A DNA stretch of 64,000 bases from Sphingomonas jatrophae (GTDB taxonomy: Bacteria > Pseudomonadota > Alphaproteobacteria > Sphingomonadales > Sphingomonadaceae). The stretch is taken from positions 1,178,001 to 1,242,000 of the forward strand of contig NZ_FOZG01000001.1 of assembly GCF_900113315.1 (NCBI RefSeq), in the 5' to 3' direction. Positions 1 to 10,200 of the stretch are shown here, in pieces. Made by a program: the position numbers and the translations under genes. The notes under the pieces were generated by a model. The model was not told where the DNA came from. It saw only the letters and a program-made list of their open reading frames with translations, and ran no database searches. Position 1 is the first letter of the stretch. Every line of letters starts with the position of its first letter.

Positions 1-2
1 AT

Positions 3-1115
3 CATCGCGGCGATCTCGCCAAGCTGCACGCGCGTGACCGGCTGCGCACGCTGCGCCCCCGCGACGGCGTGGATTTCGCCTCCAACGACTATCTCGCGCT
101 TGCCGGATCGGCGCGGCTGGCCGAGGCGGCGCGCGAGGCGGTGGTGCGCGGCGTGCCGATCGGCTCCGGCGGATCGCGGCTGCTACGCGGCAACCACGCG
201 GAGCATGAGGCGCTGGAGGCGGAGGGTGCGGCGTGGACCGGGGCGGAGAGCGCTTTGTTCTTCGGCGCGGGTTTCGCCGCCAATGCCGCGCTGTTCGCGG
301 CGCTGCCGCGGCGGGGCGATCTCGTCGTCCACGATGCGCTGATCCATGCCAGCGCGCATGACGGAATGCGGCTGGCGCGGGCGGAGCATTTCGCCGCTGC
401 GCACAACGATGCGGACGCCTTTGCCGATGCCATCCAAGCCTGGCGCCGCGCGGGCGGGCGCGGACGCGCGTGGATCGCGGTGGAGAGCCTCTACAGCATG
501 GATGGCGACCAGGCACCGCTGGAGGCGCTGGCGGCGGTGGCGGACCGGCACGATGCCTTCCTGCTGATCGACGAGGCGCATGCCGGCGGCGTGTTCGGCC
601 CCGATGGGCGCGGGCTGGCGGCGGCGTTGCAGGGCCTCGAGAATGTCGTGACGCTGCACACGCTGGGCAAAGCGCTGGGCGCGGAAGGCGCGCTGGTGAG
701 CGGGCCGGCGGTGTTGCGCGACGTGCTGGTCAACCGGGCGCGACCGTTCATCTTCTCGACCGCGCCGTCGCCCCTGATGGCGGCGGTGGCACGCGAGGCC
801 ATCCGTGCGGCGGTCGATGAGCCCGAGCGGCGGGAGCGCCTGTCCGCGCTGGTCGCCGCGGCGGAGCGGCTGCTGGCGCGGGTCGGCGTCGAGGCGACGG
901 GATCGCAGATCCTGCCGCTGATCGTCGGGCGTGATGCGGAGGCGATGCGGCTGGCGGCGGCGTGCCAGGCGGCCGGCTTCGACGTGCGCGGCATCCGCCC
1001 GCCGACGGTGCCGCTCGGCAGCGCGCGGCTGCGCATCTCGCTGACGCTGAACGCCAGCGAGACGGACGTGGCGGCACTGGTGGACGTGCTGGCCGATGCA
1101 CGGGCACGGCCGTGA
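3..1115 (+). CDS. bioF: 8-amino-7-oxononanoate synthase, 5' end missing
   Basis: PLP enzyme that condenses pimeloyl-ACP (or pimeloyl-CoA) with L-alanine to give KAPA, the first ring-building step of biotin synthesis, in the cytoplasm. The frame is already open at base 3, and the residues before the GTG at 69 ([19 protein letters not shown]) look like the normal N-terminal region, so the gene starts outside the window and 69 is not its start. Typical motifs follow: [28 protein letters not shown], the aspartate of [10 protein letters not shown], and the PLP lysine in [11 protein letters not shown] (codon 669-671). Its stop overlaps the bioD start (GTGA), so the two are probably translationally coupled. 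Confidence 0.95.
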   Translation, partial: HRGDLAKLHARDRLRTLRPRDGVDFASNDYLALAGSARLAEAAREAVVRGVPIGSGGSRLLRGNHAEHEALEAEGAAWTGAESALFFGAGFAANAALFAALPRRGDLVVHDALIHASAHDGMRLARAEHFAAAHNDADAFADAIQAWRRAGGRGRAWIAVESLYSMDGDQAPLEALAAVADRHDAFLLIDEAHAGGVFGPDGRGLAAALQGLENVVTLHTLGKALGAEGALVSGPAVLRDVLVNRARPFIFSTAPSPLMAAVAREAIRAAVDEPERRERLSALVAAAERLLARVGVEATGSQILPLIVGRDAEAMRLAAACQAAGFDVRGIRPPTVPLGSARLRISLTLNASETDVAALVDVLADARARP

Positions 1116-1741
1116 GCACGCTCGTCGTCACCGGCACCGACACCGATGTCGGCAAGACGGTGTTCGCCGCCGCCCTCGCTGCGGCGCTGGGCGCGACCTA
1201 TTGGAAGCCGGTGCAGGCCGGGCTGGACGGCGGCGGCGATGGCGACCGGGTGCGCGCGCTGGGCGTCGGCCGAGTGCTGCCCGAGGCCTATCGGCTGACC
1301 ACCCCCTGCTCGCCCCACCGCGCCGCCGCGCTGGACGGCGTAACGATTGATCGTGCGCGGCTGACGCTGCCTGCGGTGGACGGGCCGTTGGTGGTGGAGG
1401 GTGCGGGCGGCGTGCTGGTGCCGTTGGCGGACGATCTGCTCTACGCCGATCTGTTCGCACGCTGGCAGGCGCCGGTGGTGCTGGTGGCGCGGACCGCGCT
1501 CGGCACCATCAACCACAGCCTGCTGTCGGTCGAGGCGTTGCGGCGGCGCGGGGTGCCGCTGCTCGGCATCGCGTTCGTCGGCGAGGCCGTGGAGGATAGC
1601 GAGGCGACGATCTGCCGCATTGCGGGCGTCAGGCGACTGGGACGGCTTGCGTGGGTCGATCCGCTGGATGCGGGGACGCTCGGAGCCGCGTTCCGGGCGG
1701 GGTTCAGCCTGGCGGACTTCACCCTGCCATCGTCATCCTGA
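1112..1741 (+). CDS. bioD: Dethiobiotin synthetase
   Basis: ATP-dependent carboxylation and ring closure of DAPA to dethiobiotin. The protein has 209 residues, the usual length. The start is the GTG at 1112, overlapping the bioF stop; it gives [16 protein letters not shown], with the P-loop GTDTDVGKT near residues 8-16. Other family signatures are YWKPVQAG (substrate lysine), [12 protein letters not shown] and the aspartate/serine-rich C-terminal half. Its last codons and stop lie inside the left arm of a repeated inverted element (1731-1760), so the repeat forms the 3' end of the gene. It sits in the bioF-bioD-bioA order. Confidence 0.95.
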   Translation: MSTLVVTGTDTDVGKTVFAAALAAALGATYWKPVQAGLDGGGDGDRVRALGVGRVLPEAYRLTTPCSPHRAAALDGVTIDRARLTLPAVDGPLVVEGAGGVLVPLADDLLYADLFARWQAPVVLVARTALGTINHSLLSVEALRRRGVPLLGIAFVGEAVEDSEATICRIAGVRRLGRLAWVDPLDAGTLGAAFRAGFSLADFTLPSSS

Positions 1742-1827
1742 ACTTGTTTCAGGATCCACCGGGCGGCTTGGCTGAGCGGCCGCAGGATGCGCCGTACGGT
1801 GGATGCTGAAACGAGTTCAGCATGACG
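1731..1827. repeat. Long imperfect inverted repeat, REP-like, between bioD and bioA
   Basis: Two 30-bp arms at 1731-1760 and 1798-1827 are reverse complements with 27 of 30 matches. Each arm is itself nearly palindromic around a TCCTGAA...TTCAGGA or TGCTGAA...TTCAGCA core. The left arm covers the bioD stop codon. Arms of this type (GTCATCCTGAAC, then TTTCAGGATCC) are familiar as dispersed intergenic repeats in sphingomonad genomes, from general knowledge. The element could form a long stem in RNA from either strand and may act as a terminator or RNA stabiliser; function is inferred only. Confidence 0.8.
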
Positions 1828-1910
1828 GAAGAAAGCATTCCGCACGTTCGCACGAACAGCCCTGCACCGTTGAAGCTGCAACGGTGCGAGCATGACGATA
1901 GAGGGGCGGA

Positions 1911-3185
1911 ATGACCCACTCCCCCATCTGGCACCCTTTTACCCAGCATGGCCTGAACGAGCCGATCCCGCGCGTCACCCACGGCGAGGGGGCCGCCCTG
2001 TTCACCGCGGATGGGCGGCGGATCGTGGATGCGATCTCGTCCTGGTGGGTGACGACGCACGGCCATCGCCATCCGCGCATCGCCGCCGCGATCGCGGAAC
2101 AGGCGCAGCGGCTGGACCAGATCATCTTCGCCGGCTGGACGCACGATCCGGCGGAGGAGGTGGCGCGCGAGCTGACGCGGATCATGCCGCCCTCGCTCAC
2201 CCGCGTCTTCTTTTCGGATTCGGGATCGACCAGCGTCGAGGTCGCGCTGAAGATGGCGCTCGGCTACTGGCTGCACCGCGGGGAGCCGCGGCACCGCATC
2301 CTCGTCATGGCGAACAGCTATCATGGCGACACGATCGGCACGATGTCGGTCGGCGCGCGGGGGCCTTATAACGCCGCCTACGAGCCGCTGCTGTTCGATG
2401 TCGGCACCCTGCCCTTCCCGGCCGTCGGCGCGGAGCAGGTGACGCTGGATGCACTGGAGGCAGCCTGTGCGGAGAAGCCCGCCGCGCTGATCGTCGAGCC
2501 GCTGGTGCTGGGCGCGGGCGGCATGCTGATCTACCCGGCGCGAGTGCTGCGCGAGATGGCAGTGATCTGTGCGCGCCACGGCGTGCTGTTCATCGCGGAC
2601 GAGGTGATGACCGGCTGGGGCCGCACCGGCACGCTGCTGGCGTGCGAGCAGGCGGGCGTGGTGCCGGATCTGCTCTGCCTGTCCAAGGGGCTGACCGGCG
2701 GATCGCTGCCGCTGGCGGTGACGGTGGCGGCGGAGCCGATCTTCGAGGCGCATTACGCGGCGGACCGGGCGCGGATGTTCTTCCACTCCTCCAGCTACAC
2801 CGCCAACCCGATCGCCTGCGCGGCTGCTGCGGCCAATCTCGCCATCTGGCGCGAGGAGCCGGTGCTGGAGCGGATCGCAACGCTGGCCGGACGGCAGCGC
2901 GAACGGCTGGAGCGCGTCGCGGCCACGGCGCCGGTGCACAATGCCCGCGCGCTCGGCACCATCGCGGCGGTCGAGCTGGGCGCGGCGGACGGCGCCTATC
3001 TCAATCCGATCGGCCCGGCGCTCGCCGCCTTCTTCCGTGCGCGGGACCTGCTGGTCCGACCGATGGGGAATACCGTCTACGTGATGCCGCCCTATTGCAT
3101 TGACGAGGCCGATCTCGACCGGGTGTGGGATGCGATCGGCGCGGCGGCGCGGCACTTCGCCGAACCCGGCCCGGCAGCGTCCTGA
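1911..3185 (+). CDS. bioA: Adenosylmethionine-8-amino-7-oxononanoate aminotransferase
   Basis: Class III PLP aminotransferase making DAPA from KAPA with S-adenosylmethionine as amino donor. The protein has 424 residues, the usual size. The N-terminus IWHPFTQHG and SSWWVTTHGH are characteristic of BioA, as are NSYHGDTIGTMSVG, FIADEVMTGWGRTG (PLP-ring aspartate) and the Schiff-base lysine in LSKGLTGGSLPL (residue 259). The ATG at 1911 begins MTHSPIWHPF. It is separated from bioD by about 170 bp holding the inverted repeat, and the gene runs in the same direction, so it may be cotranscribed with bioFD or have its own promoter. Confidence 0.96.
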   Translation: MTHSPIWHPFTQHGLNEPIPRVTHGEGAALFTADGRRIVDAISSWWVTTHGHRHPRIAAAIAEQAQRLDQIIFAGWTHDPAEEVARELTRIMPPSLTRVFFSDSGSTSVEVALKMALGYWLHRGEPRHRILVMANSYHGDTIGTMSVGARGPYNAAYEPLLFDVGTLPFPAVGAEQVTLDALEAACAEKPAALIVEPLVLGAGGMLIYPARVLREMAVICARHGVLFIADEVMTGWGRTGTLLACEQAGVVPDLLCLSKGLTGGSLPLAVTVAAEPIFEAHYAADRARMFFHSSSYTANPIACAAAAANLAIWREEPVLERIATLAGRQRERLERVAATAPVHNARALGTIAAVELGAADGAYLNPIGPALAAFFRARDLLVRPMGNTVYVMPPYCIDEADLDRVWDAIGAAARHFAEPGPAAS

Positions 3186-3248
3186 GCCGAGCCGCGTCAT
3201 TCGGCTGATGCCATTTCCGCGTCCGGGCGTTATGCTGTGGATCAGTTT

Positions 3249-3271
3249 GGCCCCTCCCGTCTGACGGGGCC
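3249..3271 (+). promoter_or_regulatory. Hairpin in the leader of the aldehyde oxidoreductase operon
   Basis: GGCCCC (3249-3254) pairs with GGGGCC (3266-3271), with an inner CCCGT/ACGGG stem, 22 bp before the paoA start. No T-run follows, so it is not a normal intrinsic terminator for bioA. A good Shine-Dalgarno (AGGAGA) lies between it and the ATG at 3294. A role in mRNA stability or translation is possible but unproven. Confidence 0.35.
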
Positions 3272-3293
3272 CTCGCCCGGACAGGAGAATCGC

Positions 3294-3932
3294 ATGCACG
3301 GCCCCGGCGAAGTGGAAGTTTCCCGGCGTGGGCTGCTCGTCGGTGGCGCAGCATCGGTGGCGGCAGGTGCGGTGAGCGCGCCTGCGGATGCCCAGCGTGC
3401 GCCGGCCGCGCCGAAACCGGCCATGGCGAAGGTGTCGTTCGAGGTGAACGGCAGGCGCCAGTCGCTGGAGGTGGATACGCGCACCACCCTGCTCGACGCG
3501 CTGCGTGAGCATCTGAAGCTGACCGGCAGCAAGAAGGGGTGCGACCAGGGCCAGTGCGGCGCCTGCACCGTGATCGTCGACGGGCGGCGGATCAATTCGT
3601 GCCTCAGCCTTGCGGTGATGCATGAGGGCGACCGCATCACCACCGTCGAGGGCCTCGGCACGCCGGACAAGCTGCACCCGATGCAGGCGGCGTTCGTGCG
3701 CCATGACGGCTATCAGTGCGGCTATTGCACGCCAGGGCAGATCTGCTCGGCAGTGTCGGTGCTGGAGGAGATCCGCGCCGGCATCCCCAGCCATGTCAGT
3801 GCCGACCTGACCGCTGCCCCCGCGCTCACCGCCGCGGAGATGCGCGAGCGGATGAGTGGCAACATCTGCCGCTGCGGCGCTTATTCCAACATCATCGAGG
3901 CGATGGCTGACGTCGCGGGAGCCAAGGCATGA
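3294..3932 (+). CDS. paoA: Aldehyde oxidoreductase iron-sulfur subunit (PaoA/YagT type)
   Basis: Small 2x[2Fe-2S] subunit of a xanthine-dehydrogenase-family molybdenum enzyme that passes electrons from the Mo centre. The protein has 212 residues. A twin-arginine leader (SRRGLLVGG, residues 10-18, followed by an Ala-rich stretch) points to Tat export of the folded complex to the periplasm, as in E. coli PaoABC. Cluster cysteines are visible: C83, C88, C91 and C103 (ferredoxin-like), then C142, C145, C192 and C194. The ATG at 3294 has an AGGAGA site just upstream. The stop overlaps paoB (ATGA). The assignment rests on family features; the aldehyde substrate is not shown. Confidence 0.93.
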   Translation: MHGPGEVEVSRRGLLVGGAASVAAGAVSAPADAQRAPAAPKPAMAKVSFEVNGRRQSLEVDTRTTLLDALREHLKLTGSKKGCDQGQCGACTVIVDGRRINSCLSLAVMHEGDRITTVEGLGTPDKLHPMQAAFVRHDGYQCGYCTPGQICSAVSVLEEIRAGIPSHVSADLTAAPALTAAEMRERMSGNICRCGAYSNIIEAMADVAGAKA

Positions 3933-4879
3933 GGCCGTTCACCTATAGCCGCGCAAAATCCCCGGCGGAGGCGGCGGCCGAAGCGGCAAGCGCGCCGGGC
4001 GCGAAGTTCATCGCGGGCGGCACCAACCTGCTCGACCTGATGAAGCTCGAGATCGAGACGCCGTCGCACCTGATCGACGTGCAGGATCTGAAGCTCGACC
4101 GGATCGAGCCGACGGCGGAGGGCGGGCTGCGGATCGGCGCGCTGGTTCGCAACACCGATCTGGCGGCGGATGCGCGCGTGCGGCGCGATTATGGCGTGCT
4201 CAGCCGCGCACTGCTGGCGGGTGCATCGGGCCAGCTGCGCAACAAGGCGACGACCGCGGGCAATCTGCTCCAGCGGACGCGCTGTCCCTATTTCTACGAC
4301 ACCAACCAGCCCTGCAACAAACGCCAGCCCGGCTCCGGCTGCAGCGCCATCGGCGGCTTTTCGCGCCAGCTGGCGGTGATCGGCAGCAGCAAGGCATGTA
4401 TCGCGACGCATCCGGGCGACATGGCGATCGCCATGCGCGTGCTGGATGCGACGGTGGAGACGGTGGACCCCAAGGGCCAGACCCGCGCCATTCCGATGGC
4501 CGATTTCCACCGCCTGCCCGGCGAAACGCCGCACATCGACACCAACCTGAAGGCGGGCGAGCTGATCACCGCGGTGACCTTGCCGAAGCCCCTCGGCGGC
4601 AAGCATTTCTACCACAAGGAGCGGGACCGCGCCTCCTACGCCTTCGCGCTCGTCTCCGTCGCGGCGGTGGTGCAGCCGGACGGGCGCGGGCGCGTCGCCT
4701 TCGGCGGGGTCGCGCACAAGCCGTGGCGCGTCGAGGCGGCCGAGGCAGCGATGCCGCAGGGCGCCAAGGCAGTGACCGGGGCGACCTTTGCCGGTGCCGC
4801 GCCGACACCGGAAAATGCATTCAAGCTGACCCTGGCCGAGCGTGCGCTCGGCGCGGTGCTGGCGCAAGCGAGGGCCTGA
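3929..4879 (+). CDS. paoB: Aldehyde oxidoreductase FAD-binding subunit (PaoB/YagS type)
   Basis: FAD-binding middle subunit, 316 residues. The FAD motif [13 protein letters not shown] lies near residues 26-38 and the second flavin motif [16 protein letters not shown] near 105-119. Four cysteines at 119, 129, 138 and 157 in a long insert match the extra [4Fe-4S] cluster known in PaoB and absent from ordinary xanthine dehydrogenases. It overlaps paoA by four bases and precedes paoC by three bases, as expected for an equimolar complex. No export signal of its own is seen; co-export with the Tat-bearing small subunit is the family model. Confidence 0.93.
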   Translation: MRPFTYSRAKSPAEAAAEAASAPGAKFIAGGTNLLDLMKLEIETPSHLIDVQDLKLDRIEPTAEGGLRIGALVRNTDLAADARVRRDYGVLSRALLAGASGQLRNKATTAGNLLQRTRCPYFYDTNQPCNKRQPGSGCSAIGGFSRQLAVIGSSKACIATHPGDMAIAMRVLDATVETVDPKGQTRAIPMADFHRLPGETPHIDTNLKAGELITAVTLPKPLGGKHFYHKERDRASYAFALVSVAAVVQPDGRGRVAFGGVAHKPWRVEAAEAAMPQGAKAVTGATFAGAAPTPENAFKLTLAERALGAVLAQARA

Positions 4880-4882
4880 GCC

Positions 4883-7093
4883 ATGAAGTTCGACAAGCCC
4901 GCCACCACCAATCCGATCGACCAGCTGAAGGTGGTCGGCAAGCCGACCGACCGCATCGACGGCCCGCTGAAGACAACCGGCACCGCGCCTTATGCCTATG
5001 AGCGGCACGATGTCGCGTCCGACCAAGCCTATGGCTATATCGTCGGCTCCGCCATCGCGAAGGGCCGGATCAACGCGGTGGACCTTGCCGCGGCCAAGGC
5101 GGCGCCCGGCGTGATCGAGATCGTCACATGGCAGAATGCCGGCCCGCTCGGCAAATCCAAGAGCCACACGGCCAAGCTGCTCGCCGGGCCGGAGATCGAG
5201 CATTACGACCAGGCGATCGCGATCGTCGTCGCCGAGACGTTCGAGCAGGCGCGCGCCGCCGCGCGGATGGTGCGCATCGATTATGCGCGCGCGCCCGGAC
5301 GCTTCGACCTCGATGCGCAGATCAAGTCCGCGCCGCCGGTGGGCGAGGATAGCGGCGAAGGCAGCCACTCCCCGCCCATCGCGCGCCATGGCGACTTCGA
5401 TGGCGCCTTCGCTGCTGCCCCGGTGAAGCTGGACGCAGTCTATCGCACGCCCGACCAGAGCCACGCGATGATGGAGCCGCATGCGACCATAGCGGCGTGG
5501 GAGGGCGACAAGCTGACGCTGTGGACGTCCAACCAGATGATCGCCTGGGGGGTGCGCGATCTGGCGCAGACGCTGATGATCCCGAAGGAGAAGGTCCGCC
5601 TCGTCTCTCCCTATATCGGCGGCGGCTTCGGGTCGAAGCTGTGGGTCCGTGCCGATGCGTTGATGGCGGCGCTCGGCGCACGCGCGGCGAAGCGGCCGGT
5701 GAAGGTGGCGCTGGCCCGCGCGCAGATCATGAACAACACGACGCACCGCCCCGCGACCGTCCAGCACATCCGGCTGGGCGCGACGAAGGACGGCAAGCTG
5801 ACGGCCATCGCGCACGAAAGCTGGTCGGGCGACCTGCCGGGCGGGGGGCCGGAGACGGCACCGTCGCAGACCAAGCTGATCTACGCAGGGGCCAACCGGC
5901 TGATCGCGACGCGGCTGGCGACGCTCGATCTGCCGGAGGGCAATGCCATGCGCGCGCCGGGCGAGGCGCCGGGCATGATGGCGCTCGAGGTCGCGATGGA
6001 TGAGATGGCGGAGAAGCTGGGCATGGACCCGGTTGCGTTCCGCATCCTGAACGACACGCAGGTCGATCCGATGAAGCCGGAGCGGCGCTATTCGATGCGC
6101 AACATGACGGGCTGCCTGAAGCTCGGCGCGGAGAAGTTCGGCTGGGCCAAGCGCAATCCGAAGCCGGGCCAAATGCGCGACGGCAACTGGCTGGTCGGCA
6201 TGGGCGTGGCGGCGGGCTTCCGCAACAACATCACGACCAAGTCCGCCGCACGCGTGCGGATCGACGACAAGGGCGGGATCGTCGTCGAGACGGACATGAC
6301 CGACATCGGTACGGGCAGCTACACCATCATCGCGCAGACCGCCGCCGAGGTGATGGGCGTACCGCTCGATCAGGTGAAGGTGACGCTGGGCGATTCCAGC
6401 TTCCCGGAAGCCGCAGGCTCCGGCGGGCAATGGGGTGCGGCCAATTCGACCGCGGGCGTCTATGCCGCATGCATGAAGCTGCGCGAGGCAGTGGCAGCGA
6501 AGCTCGGCTTCAACTCCGCCGACGCCGCCTTCACCGGCGGCCGCGTGACGAGCGGCAATCGCAGCGCGACGCTGGCCGATGCGGCAGGCTCGAGCGCCGA
6601 GGACGGCATCGAATATGGCGATCTCGGCAAGACCTACCAGCAATCCACCTTTGCCGGCCACTTCGTCGAGGTGGGCGTGGATGCGTGGACGGGCACCGTG
6701 CGCGTGCGGCGGATGCTGGCAGTGTGCGCCGCCGGGCGCATCATCAACCCGAAGTCCGCGCGCAGCCAGGTGATCGGCGCGATGACCATGGGTGTGGGCG
6801 CCGCGCTGATGGAGCATGCGGTGGTGGACAAGCGCTTCGGCTTCTTCGTCAACCACGACCTTGCCGGATATGAAGTGCCGGTCCATGCCGATATTCCCCA
6901 CCAAGAGGTGATCTTCCTTGACGAGACGGACCCGATTGCCGGGCCGCTGAAGGCGAAGGGGGTTGGCGAGCTGGGAATTTGCGGCGTCGGCGGCGCGGTG
7001 GCGAACGCCATCTACAATGCGACGGGCGTGCGCGTGCGCGATTACCCGATCACGCTGGACAAGCTGATCGACAAGCTGCCCGCCATGGCCTGA
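4883..7093 (+). CDS. paoC: Aldehyde oxidoreductase molybdenum-binding subunit (PaoC/YagR type)
   Basis: Large catalytic subunit carrying molybdopterin cytosine dinucleotide, 736 residues. Visible motifs: DRIDGPLKTTGTAPYAYE at the N-terminus, YIGGGFGSK, MRAPGEAPGMMALE, SGGQWGAANS, and the C-terminal KGVGELGICGVGGAVANAIYNA, whose glutamate (residue 696) matches the general base next to the Mo ligand. It hydroxylates aldehydes to carboxylic acids with water as oxygen source in characterised relatives. It follows paoB by 3 bp in the same operon. No PaoD/XdhC-type maturation chaperone gene follows in this window, so that factor must be encoded elsewhere. Confidence 0.93.
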   Translation: MKFDKPATTNPIDQLKVVGKPTDRIDGPLKTTGTAPYAYERHDVASDQAYGYIVGSAIAKGRINAVDLAAAKAAPGVIEIVTWQNAGPLGKSKSHTAKLLAGPEIEHYDQAIAIVVAETFEQARAAARMVRIDYARAPGRFDLDAQIKSAPPVGEDSGEGSHSPPIARHGDFDGAFAAAPVKLDAVYRTPDQSHAMMEPHATIAAWEGDKLTLWTSNQMIAWGVRDLAQTLMIPKEKVRLVSPYIGGGFGSKLWVRADALMAALGARAAKRPVKVALARAQIMNNTTHRPATVQHIRLGATKDGKLTAIAHESWSGDLPGGGPETAPSQTKLIYAGANRLIATRLATLDLPEGNAMRAPGEAPGMMALEVAMDEMAEKLGMDPVAFRILNDTQVDPMKPERRYSMRNMTGCLKLGAEKFGWAKRNPKPGQMRDGNWLVGMGVAAGFRNNITTKSAARVRIDDKGGIVVETDMTDIGTGSYTIIAQTAAEVMGVPLDQVKVTLGDSSFPEAAGSGGQWGAANSTAGVYAACMKLREAVAAKLGFNSADAAFTGGRVTSGNRSATLADAAGSSAEDGIEYGDLGKTYQQSTFAGHFVEVGVDAWTGTVRVRRMLAVCAAGRIINPKSARSQVIGAMTMGVGAALMEHAVVDKRFGFFVNHDLAGYEVPVHADIPHQEVIFLDETDPIAGPLKAKGVGELGICGVGGAVANAIYNATGVRVRDYPITLDKLIDKLPAMA

Positions 7094-7201
7094 CCCCCGC
7101 GCGCGACGGAACCACTGCGCGCCGGCAGGATTCCTGTGCCTCCGAAGGGACAAGCATGTTAGGCGCGCCGTTCGCCTGCGGCAAAAGGGGTTGGAGCCGG
7201 A

Positions 7202-10200
7202 ATGGAGCGCGACACGGCGCAGTCGATCGACGGGCCTGCATTCCTTGCAGGCGGCGGCGAGCTCGGCCGCCGTATCGCCCGGTTCGACTGGGCGGCGACC
7301 CCGATCGGCGCGATTGCGGACTGGCCGCCAAGCCTGTGCCACACCGTCAGCCTGATGCTGCGCAGCCCGGTGCCGCTGGTGCTGCTGTGGGGCCCGGACG
7401 GCGTGATGATCTACAACGACGCTTATTCGGTGTTTGCCGGCGGGCGTGACAGCCGCCTGCTCGGCTCCAACGTGCTCGAAGGCTGGGACGAGGTGGCGGA
7501 GTTCAACGCCAACGTGATGCGCGTGGGGCTCGCCGGTGAGACGCTCAGCTATCGCAACAAGGAACTGATTCTCCACCGCCACGGCCGGCCCGAGCAGGTG
7601 TGGATGGATCTCGATTACTCCCCGGTGCTGGGCGAGGACGGCAAGCCCGCCGGCGTGATCGCCTTCGTAGTGGAGACGAGCGACACCGTGCGGACGCAGC
7701 GCGCGCTGGAGACGAGCGAGACGCGGCTGCGCTTCCTCGACGATCTCGGCCGCGCCGTCACCGCCTGCCGCAGCGCGGAGGAGATCCTGTCGATCACCAC
7801 GCGGATGACGGGCGAGCATCTCGGCCTGTCCAACTGCGCCTATGCCGACATGGACGAGGATGAGGACGGCTTTTCCATCCGCGGCGATTGGGCGGCGGCA
7901 GGTTCGCCCTCGATCGTCGGCCATTACAGCCTCGCCGCCTTTGGCCGGCTGGCGGTGCAGGAGCTGGGTGCCGGGCGCCCGCTGATCGTCAACGACAATC
8001 TCGCCGAACTGGCGCCGGAAGAGGCGAAGACCTTCCAGGATATCGGCATCGCCGCCACCATCTGCATGCCGCTGCGCAAGGACGGGCGGCTGACCGCGCT
8101 GATGGCCATCCACGCCGCGCAGCCGCGCCGGTGGAGCGACTATGACCTGTCGGTGATCCACGAGGTGACCGAGCGGAGCTGGGCGCACATCCAGCGCGTC
8201 GGCGCGGAAGCGGTGCTGCGCGAGCGGGAGGCCCGCAACCGCCAGATCCTCGACAGCGCGATCGATTACGGCATCGTCTCGACCGACCCGGACGGCCGGA
8301 TCACGCTATGGAACCGCGGCGCGTCGGAGATGCTCGGCTGGAGCGAGGCGGAGATGCTCGGCCAGCCGATGGACACCTTCTTCACGCCCGAGGATCGCGC
8401 GGTCGGGCGGCCCGCGCAGAAGCGGCGCGAGGCGCTGGAGACGGGCCGGGCGCATGACGCGCGCTGGCACCTGCGCAAGTCAGGCGACCGGTTCTGGGGC
8501 CTGAGCGAGATGACGCCGCTGCGCGACGGCGACGGCCGGACCGTCGGCTTCGTCAAGCTGATCCGCGACCGCACCGCCGAACACCGCGCCGAACAGGCGC
8601 TGGCGGAGACGGAGGCGCAGCTCCGCCGGGCCGAGCAGGCAGGCGGCATCGGCCTGTTCGCGCTCGACATCGAAAGCAGCCGGGTGCGGGTGACGCCCGA
8701 ATTCTGCCGCATCTTCGGCGTTCCGCCCGCGGCCGACATGCCGGCCGAGACGTTCGAGCGGCTGGTGCTGCCGGAGGATGCGCAGCTCGCCTCCGACGCG
8801 ACGCGGCGGAGCGACGCCAGCGCCCCTGCCAATATCGAATATCGCATCCGCCGCGCGGATACGGGCGAGGTGCGGATCATCGCGCGCAAGGCGGAATATG
8901 AGCGCGGCGCGAACGGCCTGCCCATCGCGATGATCGGTGCGGTGCAGGACGTGACCGAGCAGCGTACGGTGCAGACCGCACTGGAACGCAGCGAGGCGCG
9001 GTTCGGCGCGCTGGCGCAGAACATGCCCAACCAGGCGTGGACCGCGCGGCCCGACGGCAGCTTCGATTGGTGCAACGCGCAGGTCTTTGCCTACACCGGA
9101 TTGCCCGTGGACGACGTCCGCGACATCGGCTGGGTGCGCGTGGTGCATCCGGATGATGTTGGCCGCGCCACCCTCCAGTGGCGCGACGCGCTCGTCTCCG
9201 GCGAAGGATTCGAGATCGAGCTGCGGCTGCGCCATCACAGCGGCGATTATCGCTGGCATCTGACGCGTGCCTTGCCGCAGCGCGATTCCGAGGGCGCCAT
9301 CACCGGCTGGGTTGGCACCAACACCGATATCGACGCGCAGAAGCAGGCCGAGGTGGCCCACGCCAAGGATCGCGACCGGCTGTGGCGGCTCAGCCGCGAA
9401 CTGATGCTGGTGTGCGATTTCACCGGGATCATCACCGCGGTCAACCCGTCCGCCGAGCGGCTGCTCGGCTGGACGGAGGAAGAGATGGTCGGGCACGCGC
9501 TGGCCGAATTCGTCCACCCCGACGATGCCGCCGCGACCGCCGAGGAGGTGGGCAAGCTGGGTGGGGGCACCACCACCTTCGCCTTCGAGAATCGCTACCG
9601 CGCCAAGGACGGCAGCTATCGCCTGCTCGCCTGGACGGCGGTGCCCGAGCAGGATCGCATCCACGCCGTCGGGCGCGACATCACCGAGCAGCGCGGCGTG
9701 GAGGAAGCGCTGCGGCAGAGCCAGAAGATGGAAGCGGTCGGCCAGCTGACCGGCGGTATCGCCCACGATTTCAACAACCTGCTGCAAGGCATATCCGGCA
9801 GCCTCGACATCCTCGAATCCCGCGTGCGGCAGGGCCGGACGGACGATCTGACGCGCTGGCTGACGGGCGCGAAAGCCTCGGCCGGACGTGCCGCTGCGCT
9901 CACCCACCGCCTGCTCGCTTTCTCCCGCCGCCAGCCGCTCGATCCTCGGCCGATCCGCGCGAACCCGCTGATCGGATCGATCGAGGATCTGCTGCGACGG
10001 ACGCTGGGCGAGCGGATCGGGCTGGAACTGGTGCTGGCGGAAGGCTTGTGGCTCACCCGCTGCGATCCGAACCAGCTGGAGAGCGCGATCCTCAACCTTG
10101 CGATCAACGCGCGCGATGCGATGCCCGATGGCGGGCAGCTGACGATCGAGACGTGCAACGCCTATATCGACGAGGCCTATGCCGCGCGCGAGCGCGACGT

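Noticed and set aside
69-1115. Treating the GTG at 69 as the bioF start
   Set aside because: The frame is open to the window edge and the upstream residues match the BioF N-terminal region, so the gene is simply truncated.
7094-7201. An EcfG-type promoter (GGAAC at about 7111) before the hybrid kinase
   Set aside because: No matching -10 (CGTT or CGTC) at 16-17 bp; only the first half is there.
3881-8188. A 1435-codon minus-strand open frame across the paoABC and kinase genes
   Set aside because: It is antisense to well-supported genes, is rich in Arg/His/Ala as expected for antisense of GC-rich coding DNA, and has no domain.
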